From assembly GCA_030598065.1 (NCBI GenBank), contig JAUVQR010000075.1:1-6953 (forward strand): a stretch of 6,953 nucleotides of DNA, read 5' to 3'. This document shows positions 1-5,685 of this stretch, piece after piece. The position numbers were made by a program, and so were the translations under genes. This DNA is from Planctomycetota bacterium (GTDB lineage: Bacteria > Planctomycetota > Brocadiia > Brocadiales > Bathyanammoxibiaceae). Positions within the stretch are counted from its first letter, which is position 1. Each line of letters opens with the position of its first letter. Under the pieces are notes generated by a model. That model made no database searches, was not told where the DNA came from, and saw only the letters and a program-made list of their open reading frames with translations.

Positions 1-70
1 CCACCTCCGGCCCCACGCCGCACGGGTCGCCCATGGTGATGCCTATTGTATGATTATGTTTTCTCTTCAT
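1..70 (-). CDS. pdxA: 4-hydroxythreonine-4-phosphate dehydrogenase PdxA, N-terminal fragment (continues beyond the left edge)
   Basis: This is the first 23 codons of a minus-strand gene that runs off the window. Starting from the ATG at 70-68, the protein reads MKRKHNHTIGITM followed by GDPCGVGPEV. The ITMGDPxGxGPE block is the N-terminal signature of PdxA, the NAD-dependent dehydrogenase that oxidises 4-phosphohydroxy-L-threonine in DXP-dependent pyridoxal 5'-phosphate synthesis in the cytoplasm. The position of the motif, about nine residues from the start, is usual for the family. A Cys replaces the more common Ala in GDPAG. No convincing Shine-Dalgarno sequence precedes the ATG. The gene lies 169 bases downstream of riboflavin synthase on the same strand, with an intrinsic terminator and a strongly self-complementary stretch between them. 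Family assignment is firm; nothing can be said about the rest of the enzyme. Confidence 0.88.
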   Translation of the reverse strand, partial: MKRKHNHTIGITMGDPCGVGPEV

Positions 71-89
71 AATTATGCGAGTGCCGCAT

Positions 90-196
90 GGTCGTACCAG
101 AGGCAGATTCGCCATCGGCGAACTTTAGCCCTGAGATACCAAACCGTAGTCGCCCCACTCATGTGGCATTTATGGCTCGATAAATCTAGCGACTAC
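90..196 (-). ncRNA. Candidate structured leader RNA upstream of pdxA (two adjacent folded elements)
   Basis: This non-coding stretch has unusual self-complementarity. Element A (146-196) forms a closed three-way junction. An outer 8-bp perfect stem (146-153 with 189-196) encloses a 4-bp stem (155-158 with 163-166, four-base loop) and a 6-bp stem (168-173 with 180-185, six-base loop), with one to three unpaired bases at the junction. Element B (90-145) is an interrupted hairpin capped by a 6-bp perfect stem with a three-base loop (108-113 with 117-122). Below it are short helices 102-104/128-130, 98-100/131-133, 94-96/137-139 and 90-92/143-145. The minus strand is preferred because the elements lie between the ribE terminator and the pdxA start, but the symmetry does not fix the strand. 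I do not recognise a known riboswitch or ribozyme class; FMN, cobalamin, TPP, SAM and hammerhead core motifs are absent. Confidence 0.4.
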
Positions 197-224
197 AAAA
201 ACAACCGGTGCATCGAGACGCACC
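197..224 (-). terminator. Intrinsic terminator after riboflavin synthase
   Basis: On the minus strand a 6-bp stem (224-219 pairing with 212-207, one G-U pair, loop of six bases) is followed by GGTTG and a run of five T residues at 201-197. It begins 15 bases past the ribE stop codon. The stem is short and two Gs precede the T run, so termination may be partial. Read-through would carry transcription into the pdxA leader, for which no good separate promoter is visible. Confidence 0.6.
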
Positions 225-239
225 CCATATAATACAGAA

Positions 240-896
240 TCATTCAAACCCCTTTGCCCTGAACGATTCTTCGGTCAGGCCCGTGTCCTGCGGCTCGTTC
301 CGCCCGGACCAGGCGGACTGGAGTTTTTTGACCCACTTGCCCAGCATGTCCGTCTCTATATTAACACGGTCGCCGGCCTTTTTTGTCCCCAGCGATGTAT
401 GCTCTAACGTGTAGGGGATTATTGCCACGGAAAATTTATTGGGGGTCAGGTCAACCACGGTAAGGCTGATGCCGTCCACGGCGACCGAGCCCTTTTCAAT
501 CATGCTCTGCGAGAGTTCGGGGCCTACGGAGAACCAGATGATGCAGTCGCCGGGGTTTGACTCTATCTTGTCTATGGCGCCGGTGCCGTCTACGTGTCCC
601 TGCACGAAGTGGCCGCCCATGCGGTCGCCCACCGCAAGCGACAGCTCAAGGTTTACCCTGTCGCCGGGACGCAGTTCGCCCAGTGTGGAGCGTTTCAGCG
701 TCTCGTGTGACACGTCAAAGCCCGCGACGCCGCCGTTTATATCAACCACCGTGAGGCAGACGCCGTCAACCGACAGGCTGTCGCCGTTTTTCAGTTCGCC
801 GGCGACTCCGGGCAATTCTATCCGCAGCCTTCCCCCCTGGCCGGCGCGCGACAGTCCTTTTACGACCCCCATGTGTTCAACAATTCCCGTAAACAC
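240..896 (-). CDS. ribE: Riboflavin synthase, alpha subunit
   Basis: The 218-residue protein catalyses dismutation of two 6,7-dimethyl-8-ribityllumazine molecules to riboflavin plus the pyrimidinedione precursor, the last step of cytoplasmic riboflavin synthesis. The GTG at 896-894 is chosen because it gives the canonical N-terminus (M)FTGIVEHMG and is preceded by a GGGGGA ribosome site; the open frame extends upstream to 1088 only inside the SDR gene. The two lumazine-binding barrels are visible as internal homology: SVDGVCLTVVD (about 42-52) in the first and AVDGISLTVVD (about 139-149) in the second. The GGHFVQGHVDGTG segment (94-106) carries the conserved His101, Cys47 lies in the first barrel, and the tail around 181-187 (ETDMLGK) is typical. 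Length and the GLTxExFxxxGF ending fit the family. It is 11 bases downstream of the SDR gene, whose TAG stop overlaps the ribosome site, so translation is probably coupled. No FMN riboswitch was seen upstream. Confidence 0.95.
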   Translation of the reverse strand: MFTGIVEHMGVVKGLSRAGQGGRLRIELPGVAGELKNGDSLSVDGVCLTVVDINGGVAGFDVSHETLKRSTLGELRPGDRVNLELSLAVGDRMGGHFVQGHVDGTGAIDKIESNPGDCIIWFSVGPELSQSMIEKGSVAVDGISLTVVDLTPNKFSVAIIPYTLEHTSLGTKKAGDRVNIETDMLGKWVKKLQSAWSGRNEPQDTGLTEESFRAKGFE

Positions 897-907
897 AAGT
901 ATTCCCC

Positions 908-1672
908 CTACCTTGCCGTGAAGCCGCCGCCCACCGGCAGTATGGCGCCGGTCACCCAGCTTGCTTCGTCGGAGGCCAGGAACAGGCAGGCGTTGGCGAT
1001 GTCTTCCGGCTCGCCCATCCGGCCAAGCGGGTGCAGCGCGCTGAGTTCCTTTGCCACGGCCTTGGTATCGCCCTGTTTCTCTATCCATTCCCGGGCCCTG
1101 GGCGTGTCCACCACACCGGGGCAGATGCAGTTTACCCTGATTTTCTTTCCGGCAAGGTCGAGCGCCATGCTCCTTGTCATGTTTATCACCGCACCCTTGG
1201 ACGCGCAGTAGGCGACGGCCTCCGCGGAGCCTACAAGGCCGAATACTGAGGCGATGTTTATTATACTGTCGCCGATTCCGCTTCTCATCTCCAGCACGGC
1301 GGCCCTGCTGACCAGGTAGATACCTTTCACGTTGATGTTCATCACCACGTCCCAGCCGTCCTCATCCGTCTCAACGGTGCCACCGGGCCTGTAGTTCACC
1401 CCGGCATTGTTGACCAGGACGTCAAGCCTGCCGAAGGCGTCCAGCGTTTTCTTCACCGTCTCCGTCGCGTCCCCCGCCTTTGAGACGTCTCCCTTGACCA
1501 TGATGGCCTTGCCGCCGGCTGCTCCGACCGCTGAGACGGTCTCCTCAAGCGGCCCCTTCCGCCTGCCCGTTATGGCCACCCTGGCCCCTTCTCTCGCGAA
1601 GAGGAGCGCCGTAGCCCTGCCGATGCCGGTTCCGCCGCCGGTAACCAGCGCTACCCTGTCCTTTAATCTCAT
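908..1672 (-). CDS. Short-chain dehydrogenase/reductase (SDR), classical FabG-like type
   Basis: The 254-residue protein is a complete classical SDR, a cytoplasmic NAD(P)(H)-dependent oxidoreductase. Visible motifs are the Rossmann glycine loop TGGGTGIG (11-18), Asp62 after the third strand, NNAG (88-91), Asn114, catalytic Ser142 (NIASVF), Tyr155 and Lys159 (YCASK), and PG (185-186). Arg37, Arg38 and Lys39 follow the second strand where NAD-dependent members carry Asp, which suggests NADP(H) preference. The C-terminal LGRMGEPEDIANACLFLASDEASWVTGAILPVGGG block is standard. The substrate cannot be read from sequence; 3-oxoacyl-ACP reductase, glucose dehydrogenase and many alcohol dehydrogenases share this profile. 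The ATG at 1672 is the first possible start after an in-frame TGA at 1699-1697, and a 14-bp tandem duplication spans it. The gene is co-directional with ribE 11 bases downstream, a pairing I do not know as a standard riboflavin operon. Confidence 0.9.
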   Translation of the reverse strand: MRLKDRVALVTGGGTGIGRATALLFAREGARVAITGRRKGPLEETVSAVGAAGGKAIMVKGDVSKAGDATETVKKTLDAFGRLDVLVNNAGVNYRPGGTVETDEDGWDVVMNINVKGIYLVSRAAVLEMRSGIGDSIINIASVFGLVGSAEAVAYCASKGAVINMTRSMALDLAGKKIRVNCICPGVVDTPRAREWIEKQGDTKAVAKELSALHPLGRMGEPEDIANACLFLASDEASWVTGAILPVGGGFTAR

Positions 1673-1687
1673 GCCTTTAATCTCATG
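1660..1687 (-). repeat. 14-bp perfect tandem duplication across the SDR start codon
   Basis: Bases 1660-1673 and 1674-1687 are identical (plus strand CCTTTAATCTCATG). On the minus strand each copy supplies CATGAGATTAAAGG, so the SDR start codon and its first codons are present twice. Because 14 is not a multiple of three, the upstream ATG (1686-1684) opens a different frame. It reads a five-codon ORF, MRLKA, whose TGA (1671-1669) overlaps the SDR ATG (1672-1670). The real gene is left with only AAAGG one base before its ATG, so translation may depend on coupling to the mini-ORF. Confidence 0.85.
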
Positions 1688-1729
1688 CCCCCAGTATCAA
1701 GTAACGTGAAAATGCCCCTTTTAAACGGT

Positions 1730-1758
1730 ATTATATTGTGGTCTATTGTCGGGTGCAA
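1730..1758 (-). promoter_or_regulatory. Sigma70-like promoter for the SDR-ribE unit
   Basis: On the minus strand TTGCAC (1758-1753) is separated by 17 bases from a perfect TATAAT (1735-1730), predicting a transcript start near 1723 and a leader of about 50 bases before the SDR ATG. A 13-base dyad, GCAAG-gat-CTTGC (1755-1767), overlaps the upstream element and could be an operator. Confidence 0.5.
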
Positions 1759-1812
1759 GGATCTTGCTCTAGGAACACACGACTTCAAACGGCTCTTCCG
1801 TGCAGAAAAATC

Positions 1813-2466
1813 TCAGATCAATTCCGCCAGTACCGTCAGCCCCGCCACTACTCTTTCGCCATGCTTGACCCTTACGCGCACATCTGTGGTCTTGGGTATA
1901 AAGACCTCCAGCCTGGAGCCGAACTTTACCATGCCGAACCGCTGCCCCTGCACCAGGTGGTCGCCTATGGTTACCGGGCAGACGATGCGCCTGGCCACAA
2001 GCCCCGCTATCTGTCTCACCAGGTATTTGCCGCCGCTGTCGGTTACAAGGCCGATGGAATAGTTCTCGTTTTTCAGGGACGCTTCATCCGTGCGGGCGTC
2101 AAGGAACCTGCCCTTCTGGTAGTCCATGAACTCGACCCTGCCGCTGTATGGGATGCGGTTGACGTGGACGTCGAAGAGGGACATGAATATGCTGATCTTT
2201 GTGGCTTCGGCCTTCAGGTATTTGTCCTCGTTTACGGAAGTCACTTCGACAATCCTGCCGTCGGCCGGGGCAAGCAGCCATGCCTCGTTTGTTGTGACGA
2301 GTCTTTCCGGGTCCCTGAAGAAGTACAGGACAAAGGCAAGCCCAAGGACGAGAATTAAACCGGCCCAAAGGAGGCCGGCCATGACCGAGAGTGCCGTCCC
2401 CGCCAGCAATACCAGTGTGAAAAAGGTCAGTTCTCTCGGCGCATAGTTTGTGAGTGGCAGTCGCAT
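1813..2466 (-). CDS. psd: Phosphatidylserine decarboxylase proenzyme, short (PSD-A) type
   Basis: The 217-residue protein is the pyruvoyl-dependent inner-membrane enzyme converting phosphatidylserine to phosphatidylethanolamine. Two hydrophobic segments (about 15-32 and 34-50) anchor the N-terminus. They are followed by FRDPER (50-55), APADG (66-70, equivalent to the usual SPADG), the FMSLFDVHVNR block (94-104) with conserved His101, and FGMVKFGSRLEVFIP (177-191). Gly183-Ser184 is the predicted self-cleavage site; Ser184 would become the pyruvoyl group of the small alpha chain and residues 1-183 the beta chain. Length matches the short family rather than the roughly 300-residue E. coli type. 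The ATG at 2466 lies 8 bases after the stop of the cysteine-rich gene, so the two are probably co-transcribed. The often adjacent pssA is not in the window. No convincing terminator was found in the 140 bases downstream. Confidence 0.93.
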   Translation of the reverse strand: MRLPLTNYAPRELTFFTLVLLAGTALSVMAGLLWAGLILVLGLAFVLYFFRDPERLVTTNEAWLLAPADGRIVEVTSVNEDKYLKAEATKISIFMSLFDVHVNRIPYSGRVEFMDYQKGRFLDARTDEASLKNENYSIGLVTDSGGKYLVRQIAGLVARRIVCPVTIGDHLVQGQRFGMVKFGSRLEVFIPKTTDVRVRVKHGERVVAGLTVLAELI

Positions 2467-2474
2467 TGTGCCGT

Positions 2475-2816
2475 TTATACCTTCTCGGCAACGCTTCCGG
2501 CTTGCAGGATTTCAGGGAGGCAGGGCGGCTCTTCGCCTTCAAAGTAGTAGCTGCACCTGTGTCTGAGGTATTTCAGGTCCCTGGGCTCTATGGGGAATAC
2601 GTGGCACGCGTCGTAGCGCTTCTGGTACATGTCGCAGTTGTTTTCCCCGTCCAGGTGGTGACACTTGAAAGCGATGCTGCAGCAGTCTCCGCACCTGTTG
2701 CACTCGCCCCTGCGGAGTTTGAGCTGCTCACGGACGTAGTCCGGATGGCACTTGACCAGGTAATACCTGCGGAACTTAAAAATACCTTCCTCAAACCTTT
2801 GAAGTAGTTTTCTCAT
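2475..2816 (-). CDS. YkgJ-family cysteine-rich (CxxCxxCC) putative metal-binding protein
   Basis: Taken from the ATG at 2816, the product is 113 residues. A TTG at 2849 would give 124 and a GTG at 2837 would give 120. The ATG is preferred because the strong promoter upstream predicts a transcript start near 2860, leaving only about 11 bases before the TTG; no start has a good Shine-Dalgarno sequence. The core is CNRCGDCC (residues 39-46 from the ATG) followed by four spaced cysteines in KCHHL, NNCDMY, DACHVF and HRCSYY, the pattern of the YkgJ (UPF0153) zinc- or iron-chelating domain. The N-terminal 20-30 residues are basic and amphipathic. The biochemical function of the family is not established. 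It lies 8 bases before psd and is probably in the same transcript, which hints at, but does not show, a link to envelope lipid metabolism. Confidence 0.82.
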   Translation of the reverse strand: MRKLLQRFEEGIFKFRRYYLVKCHPDYVREQLKLRRGECNRCGDCCSIAFKCHHLDGENNCDMYQKRYDACHVFPIEPRDLKYLRHRCSYYFEGEEPPCLPEILQAGSVAEKV

Positions 2817-2866
2817 TTTTTGAAGTATATTTTTCACGGCAGCCCACAAGTTGACGTACGGGTCAA

Positions 2867-2895
2867 ATCATACCAATCCTATCGGGTGCTGTCAA
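2867..2895 (-). promoter_or_regulatory. Strong sigma70-like promoter for the YkgJ-psd unit
   Basis: On the minus strand a perfect TTGACA (2895-2890) and TATGAT (2872-2867) are separated by exactly 17 bases, predicting a transcript start near 2860. A dyad TTGAC-N6-GTCAA (2851-2866) covers the predicted start and is a possible operator. This is the best promoter match in the window. Confidence 0.7.
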
Positions 2896-2971
2896 GAGAG
2901 CAGGGGTTGCTAAGCATTTTACGTTCCAGACAATTCGGCTTCTCTTACCGGATTTGCGGCGCAGAGGCCTC

Positions 2972-5269
2972 TCACCGGCCCGGTCTGGCAGTTTGTAACT
3001 TTAGTTGCTCATATATCCTGAATTCTTTTCTTGCCTCCAGCACCAGGCCCTTCTTGTGGTATGCCAGGGCAAGGCCGCCGTGAGCGGTCATGTCTTTGGG
3101 CCTGATCCTTATGGCCTCTTTGAACTCCTCTACGGCCGCGCCGAACATGCCCTTCTGGTTGTAGGCCAGGGCCAGACTGCGGTGGGCCTCCGGATGGTTC
3201 GGGTAGTTTCTTATCGCCTCCTTGAACCCGTCCATGGCCTCGTCTATCATCCCCTTCTTCTCGTAGCACATGGCCAGGTTATAGTACACGGCGGGATATC
3301 CCGGCTTGAGTCTCAAGACCTCTTCGTACTGTTTGACGGCATGGTCCAGCATGTCCTTCTTATAGTAGGCGAGTCCCAGGTTGTAGTGGGCTTTGATATT
3401 GTCGGGCTCGATCCTTATGGTCTCTTCAAAGGCCTCGATGGCGCTTCCTATTTCACTCATCTTGTAATAATTTACGGCCAGATTGTACTGCGCCTTGACG
3501 TCATTCGGGTTTATCCTTACCAGTTCTTTGTACTGGGCGGCGGCCTCGTGCACGTTGCCGCTCTCGCTGTAGGCGGATGCCAGGATGTAGTGCGCTTCAG
3601 CATCGTCAGGGTTGAGCAACGCAACCTCTTTGAACCCCTGAATGGCTTCGGCAATCATACCCCTCTTGTTATACAGGAGGGCGAGATTGCGGTGCGCGTG
3701 CAGATGGCCGGGCCCGAGCCGAATGGTCTCTCTGTACTCCAGGATTGCATTGTCTTCTTGCTCTTTCTTTTCGTATATGAGTCCCAGGTTGTAATGGGCT
3801 TCAATAAGATTCGGGTTGATGTCTATGGTTTTCTTGAACTCCTCCAGGGCCGCCTCAACCATGTCCTGATTGGTGTAGATAAGGCCCAATCTGTAGTGTA
3901 CCTGCGAGTTGTCCGGGCTGGCCTTCATCACCTCTTCATACTGCGTGACCGCCTCTTCGAGCATGTCACTCTTCTCGTAGGTGGCGGCCAGGCAGAGCCG
4001 CGCGCCTATATGGTGGAGGTCCAGCTTTACGACCTTTTCCTGGGCGCCTATCGACTTGTCCGGCATGTCTCTTGTCTCATAGAAGACGCCCAGGCTGAAG
4101 AGCGCTTCCGCGTCTTTTTCTTTGGTCAGTACCTCTTCCAGCGCCTGATAATCGTCCGCGTCCGGCGTGTAATTGTCTACAAAGTCGTCCTCCAGGTAGG
4201 CGTCATAGATGTGCAGGTCTCCTCCTTTTCTGGCGACCAGACCGCTTTCAACCACCTCGGCCAGGGACTTACCCCAGTTGCCTTTATTTTCCGGGTCCTT
4301 TTCCAGGGCCGCATAAAAGAGCTTCTTTACCAGACTTTCCTTATAAGTATTGATGAAGCAGCTGCGCAGCAACTTCAATAATTCTATAATTGTCATGGCG
4401 CCGCTGCTTATGCCTTTATAGCGTTTTTTCATCTCCGGCAGGTCTACGGCCACGGAGCCGGGCGTATGGTCGTACATAGTGGACGACCATGACCTCTCCA
4501 GGACCTTTGCCAGGGCCTCTTCCTCTTCGGCATTAAGGTCTCTAAGCTCTATGCGGGACTGAGTCTCGAAGTGTTCAAGGAACGAGGGCTTGACTCCATC
4601 CACCAGTTCGAGCGTGTCTGCGCTGCGGCAGGTGGCCAGTACCACCAGCTCTCTTGTGTTCTGCTCCAAGAGTCCTATCAGCATGGCGACGTCGACCTTC
4701 CTGACGTACTTGTGCAGGTCGTCCAGTAACAAGAAGACCTTCTTCTTGTGCAGATGTGTTATCGTTTTCAGTTTGTCTGAAGAGATTGTATGGGGCTTCG
4801 GCGCGAGCAGCACAAAGTCCTTCATGTCCTTAATCGCTTCGTATATGGCGCGGGTCTTGCCCGAACCGGTCCTGCCGGTCACCAGCACCCTGGGACGGCC
4901 TTCTCCCAAGAGTTCAACTATCTGGTCATCGCTTTCTCTTTCTACATAGCAGTCCCCGTTCTTGTACTGCTCAATCCCCAGCAACTCCGGCGTCAGCTTG
5001 CCGACCGGGGTAAGGAGCACGTCCTTTCTCAGTCTTTTGTGCTTGGCTTTGACCCTTGCGACAATGGCCACTAGGATGCCGCCTATTATGACGACGGCAA
5101 GTATCGGAAGAAAATAGCTGGGATTGCTGAATATCTTGGCAAGCAGCCCATTGAGGTCGGTTGCCGGTAGCTGTTTGGAGACATTTTCAAGAAATGCCGG
5201 TGGAAGACCGGCTAATGCGGCCGTTAGCGCCTCAGTGAGGTCAAGTTTGAGTAGTGTAATAAGCTTCAT
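2972..5269 (-). CDS. Membrane-anchored P-loop (STAND/AAA-like) ATPase with eleven C-terminal TPR repeats
   Basis: The protein has 765 residues. An N-terminal helical segment (1-50) precedes one transmembrane helix (about 53-71), then a basic stretch (72-83, KAKHKRLRK), suggesting the bulk faces the cytoplasm. The NTPase module has Walker A GRTGSGKT (132-139), Walker B VFLLLDD (178-184) and a sensor-like ATCR (212-215). Residues 245-375 are helical and acidic and may hold the lid or winged-helix part seen in STAND ATPases. From 387 to 760 there are eleven TPR units, each exactly 34 residues with no insertion, starting at 387, 421, 455, 489, 523, 557, 591, 625, 659, 693 and 727. A typical unit resembles AHYNLGLxYxKKxMxxxA. 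This suggests an ATP-switched, membrane-tethered scaffold or sensor, but no partner or ligand can be named. The ATG at 5269 has no Shine-Dalgarno sequence. The gene appears monocistronic, since a new promoter follows before the next gene. Confidence 0.85.
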   Translation of the reverse strand: MKLITLLKLDLTEALTAALAGLPPAFLENVSKQLPATDLNGLLAKIFSNPSYFLPILAVVIIGGILVAIVARVKAKHKRLRKDVLLTPVGKLTPELLGIEQYKNGDCYVERESDDQIVELLGEGRPRVLVTGRTGSGKTRAIYEAIKDMKDFVLLAPKPHTISSDKLKTITHLHKKKVFLLLDDLHKYVRKVDVAMLIGLLEQNTRELVVLATCRSADTLELVDGVKPSFLEHFETQSRIELRDLNAEEEEALAKVLERSWSSTMYDHTPGSVAVDLPEMKKRYKGISSGAMTIIELLKLLRSCFINTYKESLVKKLFYAALEKDPENKGNWGKSLAEVVESGLVARKGGDLHIYDAYLEDDFVDNYTPDADDYQALEEVLTKEKDAEALFSLGVFYETRDMPDKSIGAQEKVVKLDLHHIGARLCLAATYEKSDMLEEAVTQYEEVMKASPDNSQVHYRLGLIYTNQDMVEAALEEFKKTIDINPNLIEAHYNLGLIYEKKEQEDNAILEYRETIRLGPGHLHAHRNLALLYNKRGMIAEAIQGFKEVALLNPDDAEAHYILASAYSESGNVHEAAAQYKELVRINPNDVKAQYNLAVNYYKMSEIGSAIEAFEETIRIEPDNIKAHYNLGLAYYKKDMLDHAVKQYEEVLRLKPGYPAVYYNLAMCYEKKGMIDEAMDGFKEAIRNYPNHPEAHRSLALAYNQKGMFGAAVEEFKEAIRIRPKDMTAHGGLALAYHKKGLVLEARKEFRIYEQLKLQTARPGR

Positions 5270-5299
5270 TTAGAGTGTCTGTATCAAACACACACCAGC

Positions 5300-5329
5300 A
5301 TAATAGTAATTCAAGCCGGTTTGCGTCAA
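5300..5329 (-). promoter_or_regulatory. Sigma70-like promoter for the TPR ATPase gene
   Basis: On the minus strand TTGACG (5329-5324) and TATTAT (5305-5300) are separated by 18 bases, predicting a start near 5293 and a leader of about 24 bases. An imperfect dyad (5315-5322 with 5328-5335, seven of eight positions paired) overlaps the upstream element and could be a repressor site or chance. Confidence 0.5.
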
Positions 5330-5388
5330 AACGGCTGTCTGGCCTGACATGTTTATCTGGCTAAAAGTAGCGTCTTAGGATATGTGAG

Positions 5389-5418
5389 TCAACAAAAAAC
5401 AGTAAAGAAATATATAAT
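5389..5418 (+). promoter_or_regulatory. Possible promoter for the FBP aldolase/phosphatase gene
   Basis: A perfect TATAAT (5413-5418) has a weak upstream element TCAACA (5389-5394) at 18 bases. It would start a transcript near 5425, giving a leader of about 260 bases that contains the inverted repeats described separately. An alternative, TTGATT-N16-TAAAAT (5557-5584), lies inside the larger hairpin and is considered less likely. Confidence 0.3.
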
Positions 5419-5523
5419 AATCGGTTACAGAAAATCTCCTTCGGCTTGGTTTTTTAACAGGTTTTCTGTTTTGTTACGTATTTTCACTTACGGGATGGGT
5501 GCGAGTGTGTAAAGGCCCTGAAT

Positions 5524-5605
5524 AATCGTACTAAGGATTACTTTTTGAGAAGCCTCTTGATTTTGAGGGGTAAAAAAGTAAAATGTCCAGTACATAACTA
5601 CGATT
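5524..5605 (+). repeat. Nested inverted repeat / long hairpin upstream of the FBP enzyme gene
   Basis: Successive paired arms are nested about one centre: AATCGTA (5524-5530) with TACGATT (5599-5605); alternatively GTAC 5528-5531 with 5590-5593; GGA 5535-5537 with TCC 5586-5588; a 9-bp perfect stem TTACTTTTT (5538-5546) with AAAAAGTAA (5573-5581); and CCTC 5553-5556 with GAGG 5565-5568. No U-tract follows on either strand, so it is not a normal terminator. It may be a leader structure of the downstream gene, since it ends 80 bases before the ATG. The strand is assumed from that position. Confidence 0.5.
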
Positions 5606-5685
5606 TACCGCATTTTAATCAGAAAATCTTTGTCACTAATGAAGTATATGCTACCCCTTAGACGGGGTTAAGAAGGGGAGGGACG

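Larger units (their letters stand above)
5270..5685. other. AT-rich divergent intergenic region, 416 bases, no gene seen
   Basis: This gap lies between the divergent TPR ATPase and FBP enzyme genes and has no ORF with family resemblance. It holds a minus-strand promoter near 5300-5329, a possible plus-strand promoter at 5389-5418, an 8-bp inverted repeat (5427-5434 with 5462-5469), a larger nested hairpin (5524-5605), and a 5-bp hairpin (ACCCC at 5653-5657 with GGGGT at 5664-5668) just before the ribosome site of the FBP gene. Base composition is clearly AT-richer than the flanking genes. Confidence 0.7.

Noticed and set aside
46..73. Plus-strand promoter TTGTAT-N16-CATAAT that could drive a small RNA across the pdxA-ribE gap
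   Set aside because: The elements are weak, they lie in the pdxA start region, and no plus-strand terminator with a T tract follows the structured elements. The minus-strand leader reading is preferred, though strand is not settled.
439..921. A 160-codon plus-strand frame opposite riboflavin synthase
   Set aside because: It is a shadow of the GC-rich third positions of ribE, with no recognisable motif and no ribosome site.
897..1088. Extension of the riboflavin synthase frame upstream to an ATG at 1088
   Set aside because: The added 64 residues lie wholly inside the SDR gene in another frame, while the GTG at 896 gives the canonical FTGIVE N-terminus with a good ribosome site.
1790..1806. 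Possible terminator hairpin after psd (ACGG/CCGT)
   Set aside because: The stem is only 4 bp and lacks a following T tract on the minus strand.
2926..2988. Inverted repeat CCAGAC...GTCTGG around the TPR gene stop, with the palindrome AGAGGCCTCT (2963-2972) inside
   Set aside because: The arms are short, 51 bases apart and not followed by a T tract on the minus strand, so a terminator call is not supported.
3005..4381. A 458-codon open frame on the plus strand opposite the TPR region
   Set aside because: It is antisense to a protein with a clear P-loop and TPR array, and its apparent internal repeats mirror the 102-base TPR periodicity. There is no ribosome site or family resemblance.
5428..5629. 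Direct repeat CAGAAAATCT at 5428-5437 and 5620-5629
   Set aside because: It is ten bases long and AT-rich in an AT-rich gap, compatible with chance. There is no third copy and no mobile-element feature nearby.
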